Below, piece after piece: positions 39,130 through 51,700 of a stretch of DNA of 64,000 nucleotides (position 1 is its first letter; every line of letters starts with the position of its first letter). The notes under the pieces were generated by a model that did no database searches, was not told the origin of the DNA, and saw only the letters and a program-made list of their open reading frames with translations. Source of the DNA: Irpex lacteus (Eukaryota > Basidiomycota > Agaricomycetes > Polyporales > Irpicaceae); NCBI GenBank assembly GCA_001986395.2, contig MQVO02000021.1:1-64000 (forward strand). The letters run 5' to 3'. The position numbers and the translations under genes are program-made.

Positions 39130-39930
39130 TTCGCAGCCACAGGCTCGGGTGAGTTGGCATCATTGGCTGGTCACTCTTTCTCACCTCAAGCCCCGGGAGG
39201 CTACACAGGGACACTAGTTCTATCTACGTATTGGAGTTCATCAAGGTATGTGGCGGCATCCATAGCTTCTTTTTTTCAAGTTACTTATTCTTCACTGAAT
39301 AACTTCGATGTGTGTAGTAGATTCGTAGACTATGACCCAGACATACGACAACATGGATTTGGTACGCACATGCGTCAATGGGTGAAGTATTTGTGGTGCG
39401 ACTCGGACTCTCTGGTAAGTATGTGAGAGTATACCGATTTCTCGTCTTCGCTAACAGACTAAAAGTTCTCGCCCTCCGGATAGGATAATATTGGCGCATG
39501 TTAGACACCTGTCATTTGTCTGGGTTATTGATGCTTGTCCTTTATCTGCTCCCAACCACTGCATGACATGGTCAAGTCCTACATCCCTGCATCCCCCTCG
39601 CGTGACAAGACTTACTGTATGTCATCCCCAGACAAGCCTAGCGATTGCTTCAGCACTAATGGTAAGCCATTTTATGTTTCCAACCCTAAATATGTATTAA
39701 TAGCTGTATAGTGTTCCTGCCAACGGCTGCTCGCCTGACATGCGTTTAATTTTGTCGTACAGGTTCGGGCGAGCTGACAACCTTGATTGGTCGCTGTTTC
39801 CTATTTCGAGCTCCGGGATACTAGTACACAAATTCACCAGTCTATCAGAGTCTTATAAAGATTGTACGTGGCATCCGTCGCATTCCCCTCGAGTCATAGG
39901 ACTTACTGTAGGTCATTACCAATGAAGACA
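39130..39930. repeat. Degenerate tandem repeat
   Basis: A block near 39140-39265 (CAGGCTCGGGTGAGTTGGCA and following, with CCCCGGGA further on) recurs at about 39760-39885 (CAGGTTCGGGCGAGCTGACA and CTCCGGGA). A second block, CCCCTCGCGTGACAAGACTT at 39595, recurs as CCCCTCGAGTCATAGGACTT at 39886. Identity by eye is roughly 70-75%. It could be a decayed duplicated gene or an old transposon; its nature is unknown. Confidence 0.35.
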
Positions 39931-42900
39931 TCTACTTTAGCACTGACATCAAACCGTATCATCCCCCCGGCATCACATCTGCATCATACGGGGCCCACCA
40001 GTGACAAATATCATCCGCCGTGTCAACGTTTCAACGGTTAGAGTCACTCGGATGCAACCAGCTCCTTCCTGGTGGCCACACATATGAGTCGTACCGGAGT
40101 ACTTGAAGGCTGCTCGCTTTAGTTCACTGCGCCACAACCTACCAGGGGTACGAATTCTAGTTTGTCTTGCCATTTCGGAACTATCGACGTTGAGTTGACC
40201 TGTTCTTCTCTCACATCGTAGATAATCTGTGTACTTCTCTCGGAGAGCCTGAGGCAAGGTCTAGAGTCTATATCGCTGAAGCACTGAACAAAGCCTTTTT
40301 CTTCTCAATCAAACACTATAGGTTGTCGAATCCGCCTCAGCATCAAAATGTTCAGTTTAACGCCCCTGGATAGTCATTGCAACGGTATAGCTATGTGTGA
40401 AGAGCTGTTGCCTTCGATAAGTGAATTCTGCCTCGCCGTGTCTTTATCGGGCTGTCTGACAGCAAGCTCCAGGTCTGCCCTGAGTGCCATTATGTTTCAC
40501 AGATTGAAAACTCTGGTGGAGGTTATTCCCCTGCCGCTTTGTTAACTTACAACGGTATTCTTGTTGGTGTATCTCAGTATGCGGATTACGGCAGCTCAAG
40601 TGCCAGGAGCTTTACATTATGATATTGTTTCTGGTTTTCTGTCTAGACGGTACAAGGTACTCCAATAATTAGCGGCGAGTAAAGGAAAGTATACAGATGC
40701 TGGTCAGGAATCACTGTAATTGCGAAGGAGCCGTAGAGAGACCACGGCGGGCTCGCATCAACCTCTACGAGCACATGCTGCCTATGATGAGCAAGACTTC
40801 TACCATCGGATGATCAATGGTCAGTGGTGATACTTCCATAGGACCGTGACGGATGCTATGATATTGCTGCCATGTACTCATTACTACACGAAGGTTTGCG
40901 ATATTCGCCTTGGTATAGTAAGGTATAGTAACTGCTGAAGCCGCTTTCATCGCTCTGGTCGTGTACTCACGAGGGCAATGGACGTGCTTCTACTCTAAGC
41001 TCCGTCCGTGATGCAGAAAGGCACGTCTTCGTCGGTGATATTAATTTGTTCCTGTCTCACTGACACTTTAGATCATCTCACACGCTGAAGCTTCCATCAC
41101 TCTACTTTGGCCGAAGGAATACCTGGAGGCATGGTCCTCCCGCAGATACTCTTCCTTCTGCCGCACAAGCAAGGCCAACACAACACAGAGCTGTACTAGA
41201 TGGTGGAGCATCAACGCTTCACAATCTCCGCTGACCGCTGAACAGATGGTGAGATGTGCGGGATAGGTCTGCTCAATGCCTCCGAACACTGGTTCTTATA
41301 CACTTACCTATCGCAGCTCATCAGTGCGATTGCTCCATCTTATCGCAATAGACGCTGTTGATGTCAAGCCACTGTCAGGGCCAATTGGTCGTACCTTGGA
41401 ACTTGCCACCCACTGTACATGTACAGTGTACTACTATACAACTCGAACCGTCGTCAACGGTTTCTCGTGGCACCACAAGTATGATAGCCATCTCATATCA
41501 TCCCCACGATCATGATGGAATCCGATATTATTATAGAGGCACGCAAATATACCTTCGTGTTCCTCCGTGCGTCCGAAATTTCGTCTTCCGTATCAGCGCA
41601 TTATCTAACCTTTCATCTAAGTGCTCCAGTGGCTTCTTGACCGACAGACAGGTCAAACCTGTTCCTCTCAGCGGTAACATCAGCACAGACAGGATGGTCT
41701 AGAAGTACCACGGACAAAGCAGAGCTAGTACATACAATCACCCCACCGGAAACCGGTGAGCCGCTCTATAACCATATCTACTTCCCACCTAGATCGCTCT
41801 ATTGGGCATCACCCCTATCCGATACCTTGGTCCTTCCAGACTTACGTACTTTGTTTGTAGAACCGTGCGGGGTAAAGCGCTATGAATGCTTCCAAGGTGT
41901 CATAATTGCGGGGTAGAAGATCTCGTCAGGACCAATCGCCAATACAATAGCTCGCCTCATGCCAGCGAGGCAGCTTTGAACTCTGCTGCCATCCATTGCT
42001 CGAAGATCCCGTTGTTCAAGGTCCAAGACATCCCATCCTGGCGACATGATGCTTCGCGCAGAGAGGTAAGAGAGAACGAGTCACTGAGGCCGATCCCTTT
42101 ACTTTTAGATGCTTTACTCATGTAATCGTCCGTAACACGAAGCTGTGTTTTTATGGAGCGCTTAGTAGGACGTGTATGACTCCATTAGTCTTCACCTCCT
42201 GCACCAAGGCCCATCCTTGTGGGAGGCGCAATACAGCTCTCTCGACGGACGACCGTGTACGAAAGACTTACGTCTTGAAATACGCATGAATTGATCTTCC
42301 CAGGGCGGTATTGTACAGGACCAGTGGGACTCGCGTCTATAGGAATGTAGGAATTTGAAGCTGTTTTGATCACTTATTCCCAGGGTGAGTGAACGTTGCC
42401 TCTGGTCTCCAGCCGCCTCCTTACCGGTATTATAGACTACGCGAAAGTCTCTGATTACTCTTCCAGGTCATAGAAGCAACATTAGGTGCGGTGAGCTATT
42501 GATTACATGGCCAATGAGCACATTTTACCGCTGCGCAATGCCAAGCGCGTTTTTGACGTATGCAGGACGCATCGGCCGGGACTGGGACTCTGGGTTCACA
42601 CCATACTCTGATCTCTTCTCGTACGTCAGCAGGAGAAGGTTTTGTTCGCACGCCCAATTCCCTTCGCTCCGCACGACCAGGTTCCTTCCGTTGAGTGTAG
42701 CGACCACTAGGCTCCTACTAAATACCCCTCTATAGTGTCTAATAGCGGTAATACTATTGGTAGAGGGTAAGCGTTGTTTTGGTTGTATGTCGTAAGCATC
42801 TAATCTCTGGAAACAGCAGTGTCCGAGCGGAAGATGCAGGCACCGCTGAAATTCTGGCAGCCCATCGGCACACTCTGCTGAACCCCAGTCCTGCGCCCAT

Positions 42901-45288
42901 CAACTGCTTCGCACGTCTCACGACACGGAAATTATTAGCAGGAGGATAAAGCGAGGTCTTTCCCTTCTGCCTCAGTGAGCAATCAAAACCTAACTCTGTC
43001 ATCTTGCATTCAGCCCACTAACGACTGCGTACTAGCGATCGTATCCTTCCTTCCAGTTCCCGGGCGTGTGCTACGATGGAATATCTGGCCTCGACCTCAC
43101 AAAGCCTTAGGGGCTGCTTCCCCGAGGCGTAATCGAGCCAATTTTGTGCATATACTTCTAGTAATTACCTCACGCGACCCGAACTGAGGCGGGCGGTCGA
43201 GGTAATCAGTGACGTTCTTGGCGACCCTTGCAGTACACCTTGTTCTTCTCTACACATGTGCGTTCCGTATGCTTACTACGGCTGAGTAGCTCAGCAATAC
43301 TCAAGGCCTATCCAACCGCTCAACTGTTAGTAACATGCGACAGGAGAAGCCAGCCCTCGCCTCCGACATACGCATCGGAGAACATAATTTATCCCCGGGT
43401 TGCCGCACAAGGCCACGAGCTGCCAGTCAGTATACGGTCGAACCACCTTGTCATAAGTGAGTCTGGCCTTACAGAAATACAGGGACCCAGAATTTCGCGC
43501 CCGTTCGGACCTTATACAGTGGACAAGTCGCTCATCAAACATTCTGATTGCCTCGCTGTTCCAATGCGTCTCGTCTGTGATCTTGAGCTGCTCGCGGGAG
43601 GTGCCTTCGCCGTGGCCACAGGGTCCCCCAAACTGCTTTCCAAGCTTCGAGGAGAGGTGCCACTCATCATAGGTGACAACCGATCACCAACTGAGGAAAG
43701 CTGCGCCGTGAAAATTTGTCCTAGAATATATCTCCAAAAGCAATTCAAGCCGACGGCCGAAGGTGTGTAGCGGCTCACTGTTTACGAGCTACTCCACATA
43801 GTCTTACCTTCCACGCTGTTCCGATCCCAGGGTACTCTGCAATGCCCCTCTGAAGCCACCCACAAGTCGACTCGCATTGTCTTCCCTTTCCTACGGCTGG
43901 GACCCTCGTTTTCTGGCTACCTCTTTGCACCACAGAAATACGTACTCACAACTCTGACTGCCCTATACGTCTGTAGATCACGAATTCCAGATACGGCTCT
44001 TCCCCCCTTGCCCCTTTCGAAGTCCTCATTCTTGCGTTCTCTCATTTACACAGTGCTCTCCTCCCGGAACTTCCACTGCTTTGTCGCCGGCAGAGAACTC
44101 CACTGGCAGCTCGAAATGAAACCTCTCGTCGGTCATTCCAATCATCGTGTCTTTCAGAATTCCTCGCGAGCTTGAGCTTGAGGCTGATGGATATTCTCTC
44201 ACCCCGCCTACTGGACTCAGCTCTTCCTCGTGGTATTCCCTCGGCCTGAAGACTTCTTCATTTGTATTAATGTTTGTATTAATATTTGCAGGTTCATGTG
44301 TAAATGTATAGATGTTGGGCACTCGTATAATCAACGCACGACGGGACGTCATCGATCTGCTCGATACTGGAGAACTTGCAACTAGAGACGTAATGATCAA
44401 TCCGTCCGCCAGTCAGTCCAAGTTCATGATCAGACTGAGATGAACTTATGAACACGTACGGAGCTGATGATGATAACAGCAAAGATAATTGGAGTACTTA
44501 GTGATCCTCGGGGTATGTTCTTCGGCGAGTACGCAGTTAGTAGGGCCGTCGTACGTACAATGCGATCCCTTCCTAGAACTCACGACTAGCTGCACTTGTA
44601 CTAGTCTACTTTCACGATCGTGCACCGCTTTATCCATGGATCGTGTCAATTAGCCTTACCACGCAACATTAATGTGTGTAATACGAGCAGATTAATCACG
44701 CCAATGAGTGAATGTACCACTCTGACCATCGCGACTTCGAAGAAGTGGACTGAACAGAGATGGACGGCCATCCGTTCATCGATCCTCACACGCGCACTTC
44801 AAAGCCTCAAACTCGGCAACCCAGAGTTCATCTCATCGAATGCAGTAGCCATATGCACGACTAAGAGCTGGAGACTTCGACGTGGAAACGGCGGGTGTAT
44901 TGGGCGGGGATATAACTCCTGAATATATTCATACACATATACTTTCGATTTCTCGTTCCACGCACGTACGCACGCATTCATGCGCACAGTAGTGCGACTA
45001 CATGCATAATCAAATCATAAGACGGATGGTTAAGTAAAAAAGCACAAGAAGATACGTGGGTTTGTCGTCATCATCATCGTCCGTGAGGAAGGCGAGGTCA
45101 GCTATCATACACAAGATTGGGACTTAAGAGGTTCATCATAAAACAAAAAGCAAGGCGGCGAACGATCAGCAGAATACGGGCGATGATGATGAAGGTGGAG
45201 GTTCCTCTTTTGGTCGAGTTTCGTTCTCGCTTGCGCCAAAGGGGGGTGAGGAGGGTGGTGAGTGAATAATATGGTACAACGGCGGCGA
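39931..45288. other. Long gene-poor region
   Basis: More than 5 kb with no domain, no coherent spliced gene and no clear repeat boundaries by eye. The longest frame is 180 codons (43228-43770, +) with no recognised family. Composition is similar to the flanks. It could be relic transposon sequence. Confidence 0.3.
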
Positions 45289-45855
45289 TTAATGTTTTCG
45301 GCATGAAGGTTGGGGATGGATGAGATGATATTGGAGTGGATAGATAGGTAGGCGAGAGCGAATCGAAGACGTCAGAGGGCCAAATGCGGACGGATGGAAT
45401 GGATGGGGAAGGGGAGGGCGGCGAGAAGGAAGATGTAGGGGGTGAGAGCGGCAGGTGACGGTGAGGGGGACGGAGCTATGAAAACAGAGAGACCTGGCAT
45501 GTGGGAAAGTAGTGATACACGGTGGTGGAATCGGGAGAACCAGGAAGCCATGAGAGGAGCCAAGAGCCAAGAGACGAAGACGAGGCGGGACGGGCTTGAG
45601 GAAACGAGACCGATGCAAGACAGGGTGAACCGTGAGAGGCGTCACGACAGGACGCGCATTCGTGTACGTCGTAGAAGTCATTCGTGCGTGCCACAAAGAC
45701 GAACATCTAACGAGATGCCCGACGACACGAAACGATGAATAGGCCGGAGTCAGCGAACAAAGGTGTCGCATCCGCATTTTCGGAGGAATGCTCGAATACT
45801 CGAACATGTCCGTTTCGAACTCAGCACGTCTCCATGTCGTCTTCCACCTTCAGAT
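45289..45855. other. Probable 3' UTR of the bHLH gene
   Basis: Low-complexity, G/A-rich on the plus strand, directly downstream of the bHLH stop. A 172-codon frame here (45289-45807, -) is Pro/Ser/His-rich and looks like a composition effect rather than a gene. Confidence 0.35.
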
Positions 45856-48730
45856 TCACGGGCCACCGAAGCCCATCGGACGGCCATCACGGCCCTTCCG
45901 TCCACGTTCCTCCTCCTCCTCTCCCTCAATGTCGTCTGATCCGCTCCCGCTCAAGGGGCTGCCGCCCGTTCCTGCGGTGCTCGGCCTCTCCATGTCCTGG
46001 TCCTCCTGGTGGTGATCCATATCCTGATCGGTCTCAGCCACGCTCTCTAGCTCGGATCCTCCAAACTTCTTCCTCGATATCGACGCCGACGCACGTCGCT
46101 GAGAGGCTCTCGAAGGCGATGAATCTGAGCCATTGAGACCGTCGAGATTGAAGCCGTCAATCTCCTCGTGTAAAACGAGTGCGTCATCTTCAGATGAGCC
46201 GTTGACGTCAACGCTGGTCGAGTCACCACGGAAGCCATGCAGCTGCTGCTCAAGTTCGCGGTTTCTCGTAGCCTGCGCCGAGACGAGCTGTTGAAGGTAT
46301 CTGTGATAAAAGCAAGCACCACAAAAATCAGCACATGTTCGTATCCCATGGAGACCGAAACCAGTCTCATGATAGCGTGGAAAAATCCATGGATCACTCG
46401 AGGTCCATGAGTGATGCTCATCTGAGCACGTCCTCACAGTCAACGATGGCGCACTGGAGAAAAAAGAAGCCCGGATTGCCACAAAAATCCGCAAAACGAC
46501 TAGCGTCGGGGCGCCTATCGCTCTCACGAGATATACCCGTCGCGGGTCGTCGTGACTTTTCCGAAGTTTCCTCCGTCCATCCCGTGCCACCATACGAGCC
46601 TTTAAATGGGACTGTATGCGCGAGAATTCCAACTCCCGCCCTCCTTTGCAATTCTCAGCTTCTCTTTCAACCCGCCACCGCTCACGCGCTTAGACAGCTG
46701 AGGCGGGAATTTACCCATGTTTCACCGTACAGCGCATCCCGGCGCTCTTCTTCGCTCTCTCTCGCTCGTCCACCACGTCTCCACGGCAAAACCGCGCATA
46801 CACCCCAACTCGCATAGAATGGGAAGGATATAAAGTAGAGATATACACACCTGATATATTCAACGCTCTTCCTCAGGATCATGCCCTTGTTCGCCTTGAC
46901 CATGCCATTACCGTCGCCGTCCTTGTCATCCACAGACTCCTCTTTCTTCGTGGCTTCTGGGCTAGCACTGGCGTTGGAATTGGCCGCAGCGGCGCCTCCA
47001 GCAGACAAAAGTAAATCTTCGCTGGTGGAAAGGTAGCCGGCATCGCCATCGTAGCTAAACGCCAAGTCAACACAAGAAACACATGTATATTCCGAGGTGA
47101 GTACACCGGAAAACAAAATCACTTACAGTTCGGGTCGAGCAGACACTCTGGAATCAGCGTCGCCAATTCCGAAATCTTCTCGTTAATATTGTCTCGTCGC
47201 CTACGCTCGACGGCGTTATGCGACTCTCTCCTCCTACGCCTCTTCTCGTTCGCAATTTGAGCCCTGCTCCCGAGGAAAGGTCTGTGTTTAACCCCATCTG
47301 AGACTATATGCGCATATAATCCAATGAACTCACTGTTTCGCAGCCAAATCGTCTGTCGGGCTGTCTGACTTGTTTGTACCGCCCAAGCTCAGCCACCGTT
47401 ACCTAAGCTGCTGCTCAATCCCAGCTCTTTCGGACTCCCTTGAGTGACACTTCCAAACAGCCGTGCCCATGCACGCTATCCGGAGTGGGAAGGCTGAATT
47501 CACCCATGCCCTGCAAAGAGCCAATGGAGTTCATCCCGTAGCCATTGAGCCCGTTCATTCCACCCAAGCTGCCCGTGGGTCCGAACCAGCCAGAAGTATG
47601 CAAACTGAGTGGAGAACGTGGTCCGTTCGAGGGTGCGGGCGAGGCCGAAGGAATGACAAGAGGCTGGGTGATGCCGCGGTGCAACGGCGGCGGCGACACA
47701 CTCGAGACGCTTCCTCGCTTTGGGCGAGTAGTGCGTGTCGTGCGTGCTGGACCGCCGTTCGTAGATGGAGGGTCCGCGGGCGGTTGTGCATTGGAACGAG
47801 ATCGCGACCTGGAGCGGGAGAAGTCATCTCCGCGTCGAGAGTAGTCCCGGCCAGAGGATGACGGGGGCAGAACGGGGATGGCGTCTGTCGAGTTCCGTGC
47901 AATGAGCAAAGGAGTCGGGAAACCGTGCGAGGAGAATGAAGAGGGCTCATTTCCGGTTGCGGACGAGGCTGATGGCGAGTTTGGGTTGTGGTGGTTGGCA
48001 GCTGAAGATCCGGAGGTGTTCACGTTAAGCGCGAATGGGTGGCTAGATGGTCCGTTTGAGCTGTGGCCATGCGATGATGAAGGCGGCTCATAGCGCATGC
48101 TCGAGCCAATCGCGGGAACGGTCGAGTTGAAGTGTGAGGTAAACTCGTGCAGTGGCCCGTGGGTCGGCGTTTGCAGAGACGAGCCCGGTGTATGCAGACC
48201 ATGGCGGTTGTGGATGCAGAGGGAAGGTGAATGCAGACGCGGCAGGCGGATACGGAGAATGCGGGGATGGAGGAACATGATGTGAAGACGAGTGGGACGA
48301 GGAATGATGATGGTGGCTTGTGGGCGCGCTAATGTCGAAGATATTATGCGTCGTAGGGCGTGATAATCGTCGTAGCCCGACACGCTGACGGGGCTCTGTG
48401 TGGACCGCTCATGCGAGTTGTTGTGTGTTGGATGAGACATGAGGCTCGCGAGCTCGTCAGAGAAGTCCATGCTCGGAGCGCCGTGGCCATTCTGGTCGTT
48501 GTTCGCCGAGGGGAACTTTCTGAATGTTTCTGGGACAGAGAGATACGAGGCGGAGAGATGAAGAGGCTGCTGGTATCGAACGCGTTGCTGCCGTTGGAGG
48601 ACGAGTTGTTTGGGACGGAGGAGGGAGTGCCGTCAGAGGGGGGAGTAGAGGGTGCGGGGGACGGGAGGTGGAAGCCCTCCTGGCGGGAGAGGATTTGTGG
48701 CTTGTAGGACGAGTAGAATGCGGTTGCCAT
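45856..48730 (-). CDS. bHLH transcription factor (class B type), frame interrupted
   Basis: DNA-binding regulator. The basic region and helix 1 (KRRRRRESHNAVERRRRDNI, then NEKISELATLIPE) carry the H-E-R pattern that reads CACGTG E-boxes. Helix 2 (ILRKSVEYIR) joins, across an unusually long 549-bp intron (46301-46849), to a zipper-like YLQQLVSAQATRNRELEQQL. The tail is acidic and Ser-rich, ending at 45856. The start is the ATG at 48728-48730 (MATAFYSSYKPQILS). The N-terminal low-complexity region shifts frame several times: near 48370, 47470 and 47392 one extra base in a C or G run would restore a sensible reading, and a further return shift is needed near 48200. A possible 62-bp intron explains the shift near 48530. 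The rest suggests assembly indels or early decay, although the DNA-binding half is intact. Confidence 0.7.
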
Positions 48731-51700
48731 CGTGTGATGTGTCGTGGAGGTCGTGGAGGACGATGAGCAGCAGACAAGGAAGGGGGTATTTGGGATGGAG
48801 GGTAAAGTAAATGGGAGGGGAGGTGCGCGAACTGTTTTGAGCGTTGGCCCGATGCACCGGCTTGTGTGCCTGAAAAGGAAACTGGTGGCATTTTCCCCAA
48901 TCCCCGCGTTTCCACTGTTTCGGGTCGCACTGTCTGTCCAATCACCTTCCCGATCTACGACAAATACCCCACAACTCTTCCCCACAACATGCACAAACAC
49001 CATCAATCTCACTGCTCCCGTATCGCTGCCCCTTGACGCCGGGCTTCGAGATGGTCTGTGGACGCTCTGTGGACGCACTCCTCCCTCAAGTGTGTGCGTT
49101 CCAACCGTTTACACATCACACATCATCGCAGCAGCAGAACCACCCGTGTGCGTGTGTCGAGGAAGATTGCAACGGGCGACTGCACCTGCTCATTTGTGAA
49201 ATGCTCACGTATGACGTACGGGCTGATTTGTATTTCGCGCCTTGGCTGAGCTGATTCCGAGCTCGAGCGATGCTGAGACAAGCTGAGCTGATCTGAGCTA
49301 TCTGAGCTGCTACTGGAACAACTTGGGCAGGCGTTGCTTGGGCAGGACAACTACTCCCGCTGCCATCGCAAGCTGTCTCTGCCAGTATTCCCCCGCAGCT
49401 TCCGTTCGCTGATCAGAACACGCCTCACTCTTCCCCAGCGCCAGCCCTTCTCGCAGAGATTCCTCGCAAAACGCATCTTCCAGAGGCACAACAACGAAGC
49501 TTATCCCTCCGTAATGCCCATCCTCCCCGCGCTTCATCCCGAGGCACGATCCTCCTAGAATCCCCTCAACCATGCGCCACAACATACGCCGTCGGGCCGT
49601 CTCCATGTGCAGTCTCGTCTCCTTGCCTCTAGCGAGCAACTGAACCCGAAACTCTCTTCAAATCCATCCGCGAGCCTCTTTCTCGTCGTCCCATCCCGTT
49701 AAAGCTACATTTGCGAACGTTGCAGAGTGGCGATCGTCCGTTTTACGTTTATGGATCCGATATCCAAACAATTACTCTCCCACCGTCACTACCCAGATCA
49801 GTAGCAATTCTCGTTCGACGTTGCCCTACATGTGTCCCGCTTCCATACAGTATCCTTCGGCCCCTTCACGCGGGATCGCTCGAAGTCCAACACAGGTACG
49901 CACACTGCACAATCCGCCATCTCAATACATATTCCATGACGCAGCTCGCTGTTGCCATCGCCATTCCCGCCGCTTCCCACTCCCCCATCCGTCTCTCAGG
50001 CCTGTCATACGCAGAATTGCACGTTTGATAGGATGTACAGGTACCATGCCACTCAACACCCAAAAGCCAATCTCTTCTTATGATCCTTTCTGATTATCAT
50101 TATCTCATTATCTCATTACCTTCAATACTCTTGCCTCAGCTCATACGATGGCCCATTTACCTATGTCCATTACCCATTTCACGTTCGCAACAGAAACGGA
50201 GTGGGGCTCGCAGGTGTTCGTACGTACGTACGTCCAGCAAGCTTGCTTTGTCCGTCTGCGATCCCTGGGCCCTGTCGTGGTTGCTTTACTTCCGCCGTCC
50301 CTGAGCATACCCTGGCACCCTGATATTCCAACAATGCGATATTGCACGCCTTGATCTCAACTGATCTTGGCCCTCGGGAGGCCTTCGTGCTCATATCATC
50401 CATATCATATTCTGGCTATTATGGTCAGGGCGGTGCGTGCTGGAAGGGGTTATGCTTATGTTTCTTTGCGATAACTTTCAAATACGGAATGTTATCGCAT
50501 CGCGAACGCAAATGGCGAACGCCCAGCCGCATCTTCCGTCCATGCCAGTGTGGGATGACTTAGAGCCTGAGTATGTTTGAGATCCACCTTGGGCTCGCTC
50601 TCTCCTCTCGCGTTGCATACGCTGCGTTTATTCTGGGCTTGTCGGGTTGGCGTGTTGTTATCTTTGGAACGAGACTTCATTCGCGACCAGGCTCTTCCTC
50701 CGCTCTTAAGCACAAGGAGATACAGACACTAGAACGCTAACGCTAACATACAGGTAGCGAATTGCTAATAGCTGCAGATAAAACGTCGGCGCGAGAGCTT
50801 AGATCCGTCAGCGATCATGATCATTACCACTGTACTCAGGCTATTCCGGGTGTTCGCCGTACGAAGGCACGAAGACCTGAGGTGAGTAAAGTTCAACGAA
50901 CACCCAACCCTCACCGTATCGCAACTCTAGATCCCGTCGTATCCTCGTGGACATCCTTCGTTCGCATGTTCTACAGAAATGCGATATGATGGAGTCGTAC
51001 AAAATAACTTGAAGATGGTAGGTCATCATAAACATACCAGGCCAGACAATGCAGAGATCAGAGGTGGTATACACAACAATCGTGCTTCCAATCTCTAAGA
51101 TCTGGAACCCTGATGTGCGTACGGCACCGCACCTGTACGTCCACCCACGGTCACCTAATTTGAAGCTCCAGTACGATTTTAGCTCTCACTCAAACCCACT
51201 CTACACGCACAGATCACAATGAGCGCATGGCTGGACGGGGCTCGATAGACGGCGTACGTACATCTCTGCATTCTACACCTCCCATTCAATCGTTCTATCA
51301 CTCAAAATCAGGACAGGGTTCAAAGTGCCAACTGAATTGTTTCATGTTATTCGACCGCTCATTGGTAAAGTATTGACGCCTATACTGTCGAAGGAGAAAT
51401 AGATGGAACGAGTATCGCCAAGAAGACCTACGCCACACCACGAGAAAACGTGCTGGCTCTTGGTACAGTCGTTATGCAACACAAGTAGGCTGCATCGGCT
51501 CGGCACCGAGCAGGAAAGCACTACATCAGTGCAGTTCCAAGTCCGACTGAACGAGAGAGGCTGGTACAGGGTACGTAGTTCGGCGGACATCAACTATTCC
51601 ATTGACTCTGAGAACCTCCTAGATCCCTGTACATGAGTCTCTCTCACGTACCCACCATGATCATATCTCATACCTCATTCTTCATTCTCTCTCTCCCTTC

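Noticed and set aside
43228..43770. 180-codon plus-strand frame
   Set aside because: No domain, no splice context, and an overlapping open frame on the other strand of similar quality; likely chance.
45289..45807. 172-codon minus-strand frame downstream of the bHLH gene
   Set aside because: The Pro/Ser/His-rich composition reflects a pyrimidine-rich strand; position fits a 3' UTR and no domain is present.
46335..46817. 160-codon plus-strand frame
   Set aside because: It lies wholly inside the bHLH intron on the opposite strand, with no domain. Kept only as a remark on the intron.
48731..49078. Extension of the bHLH frame upstream of its ATG
   Set aside because: The frame stays open but the sequence is G/A-rich leader on the plus strand, and the ATG at 48730 starts the recognisable N-terminus.
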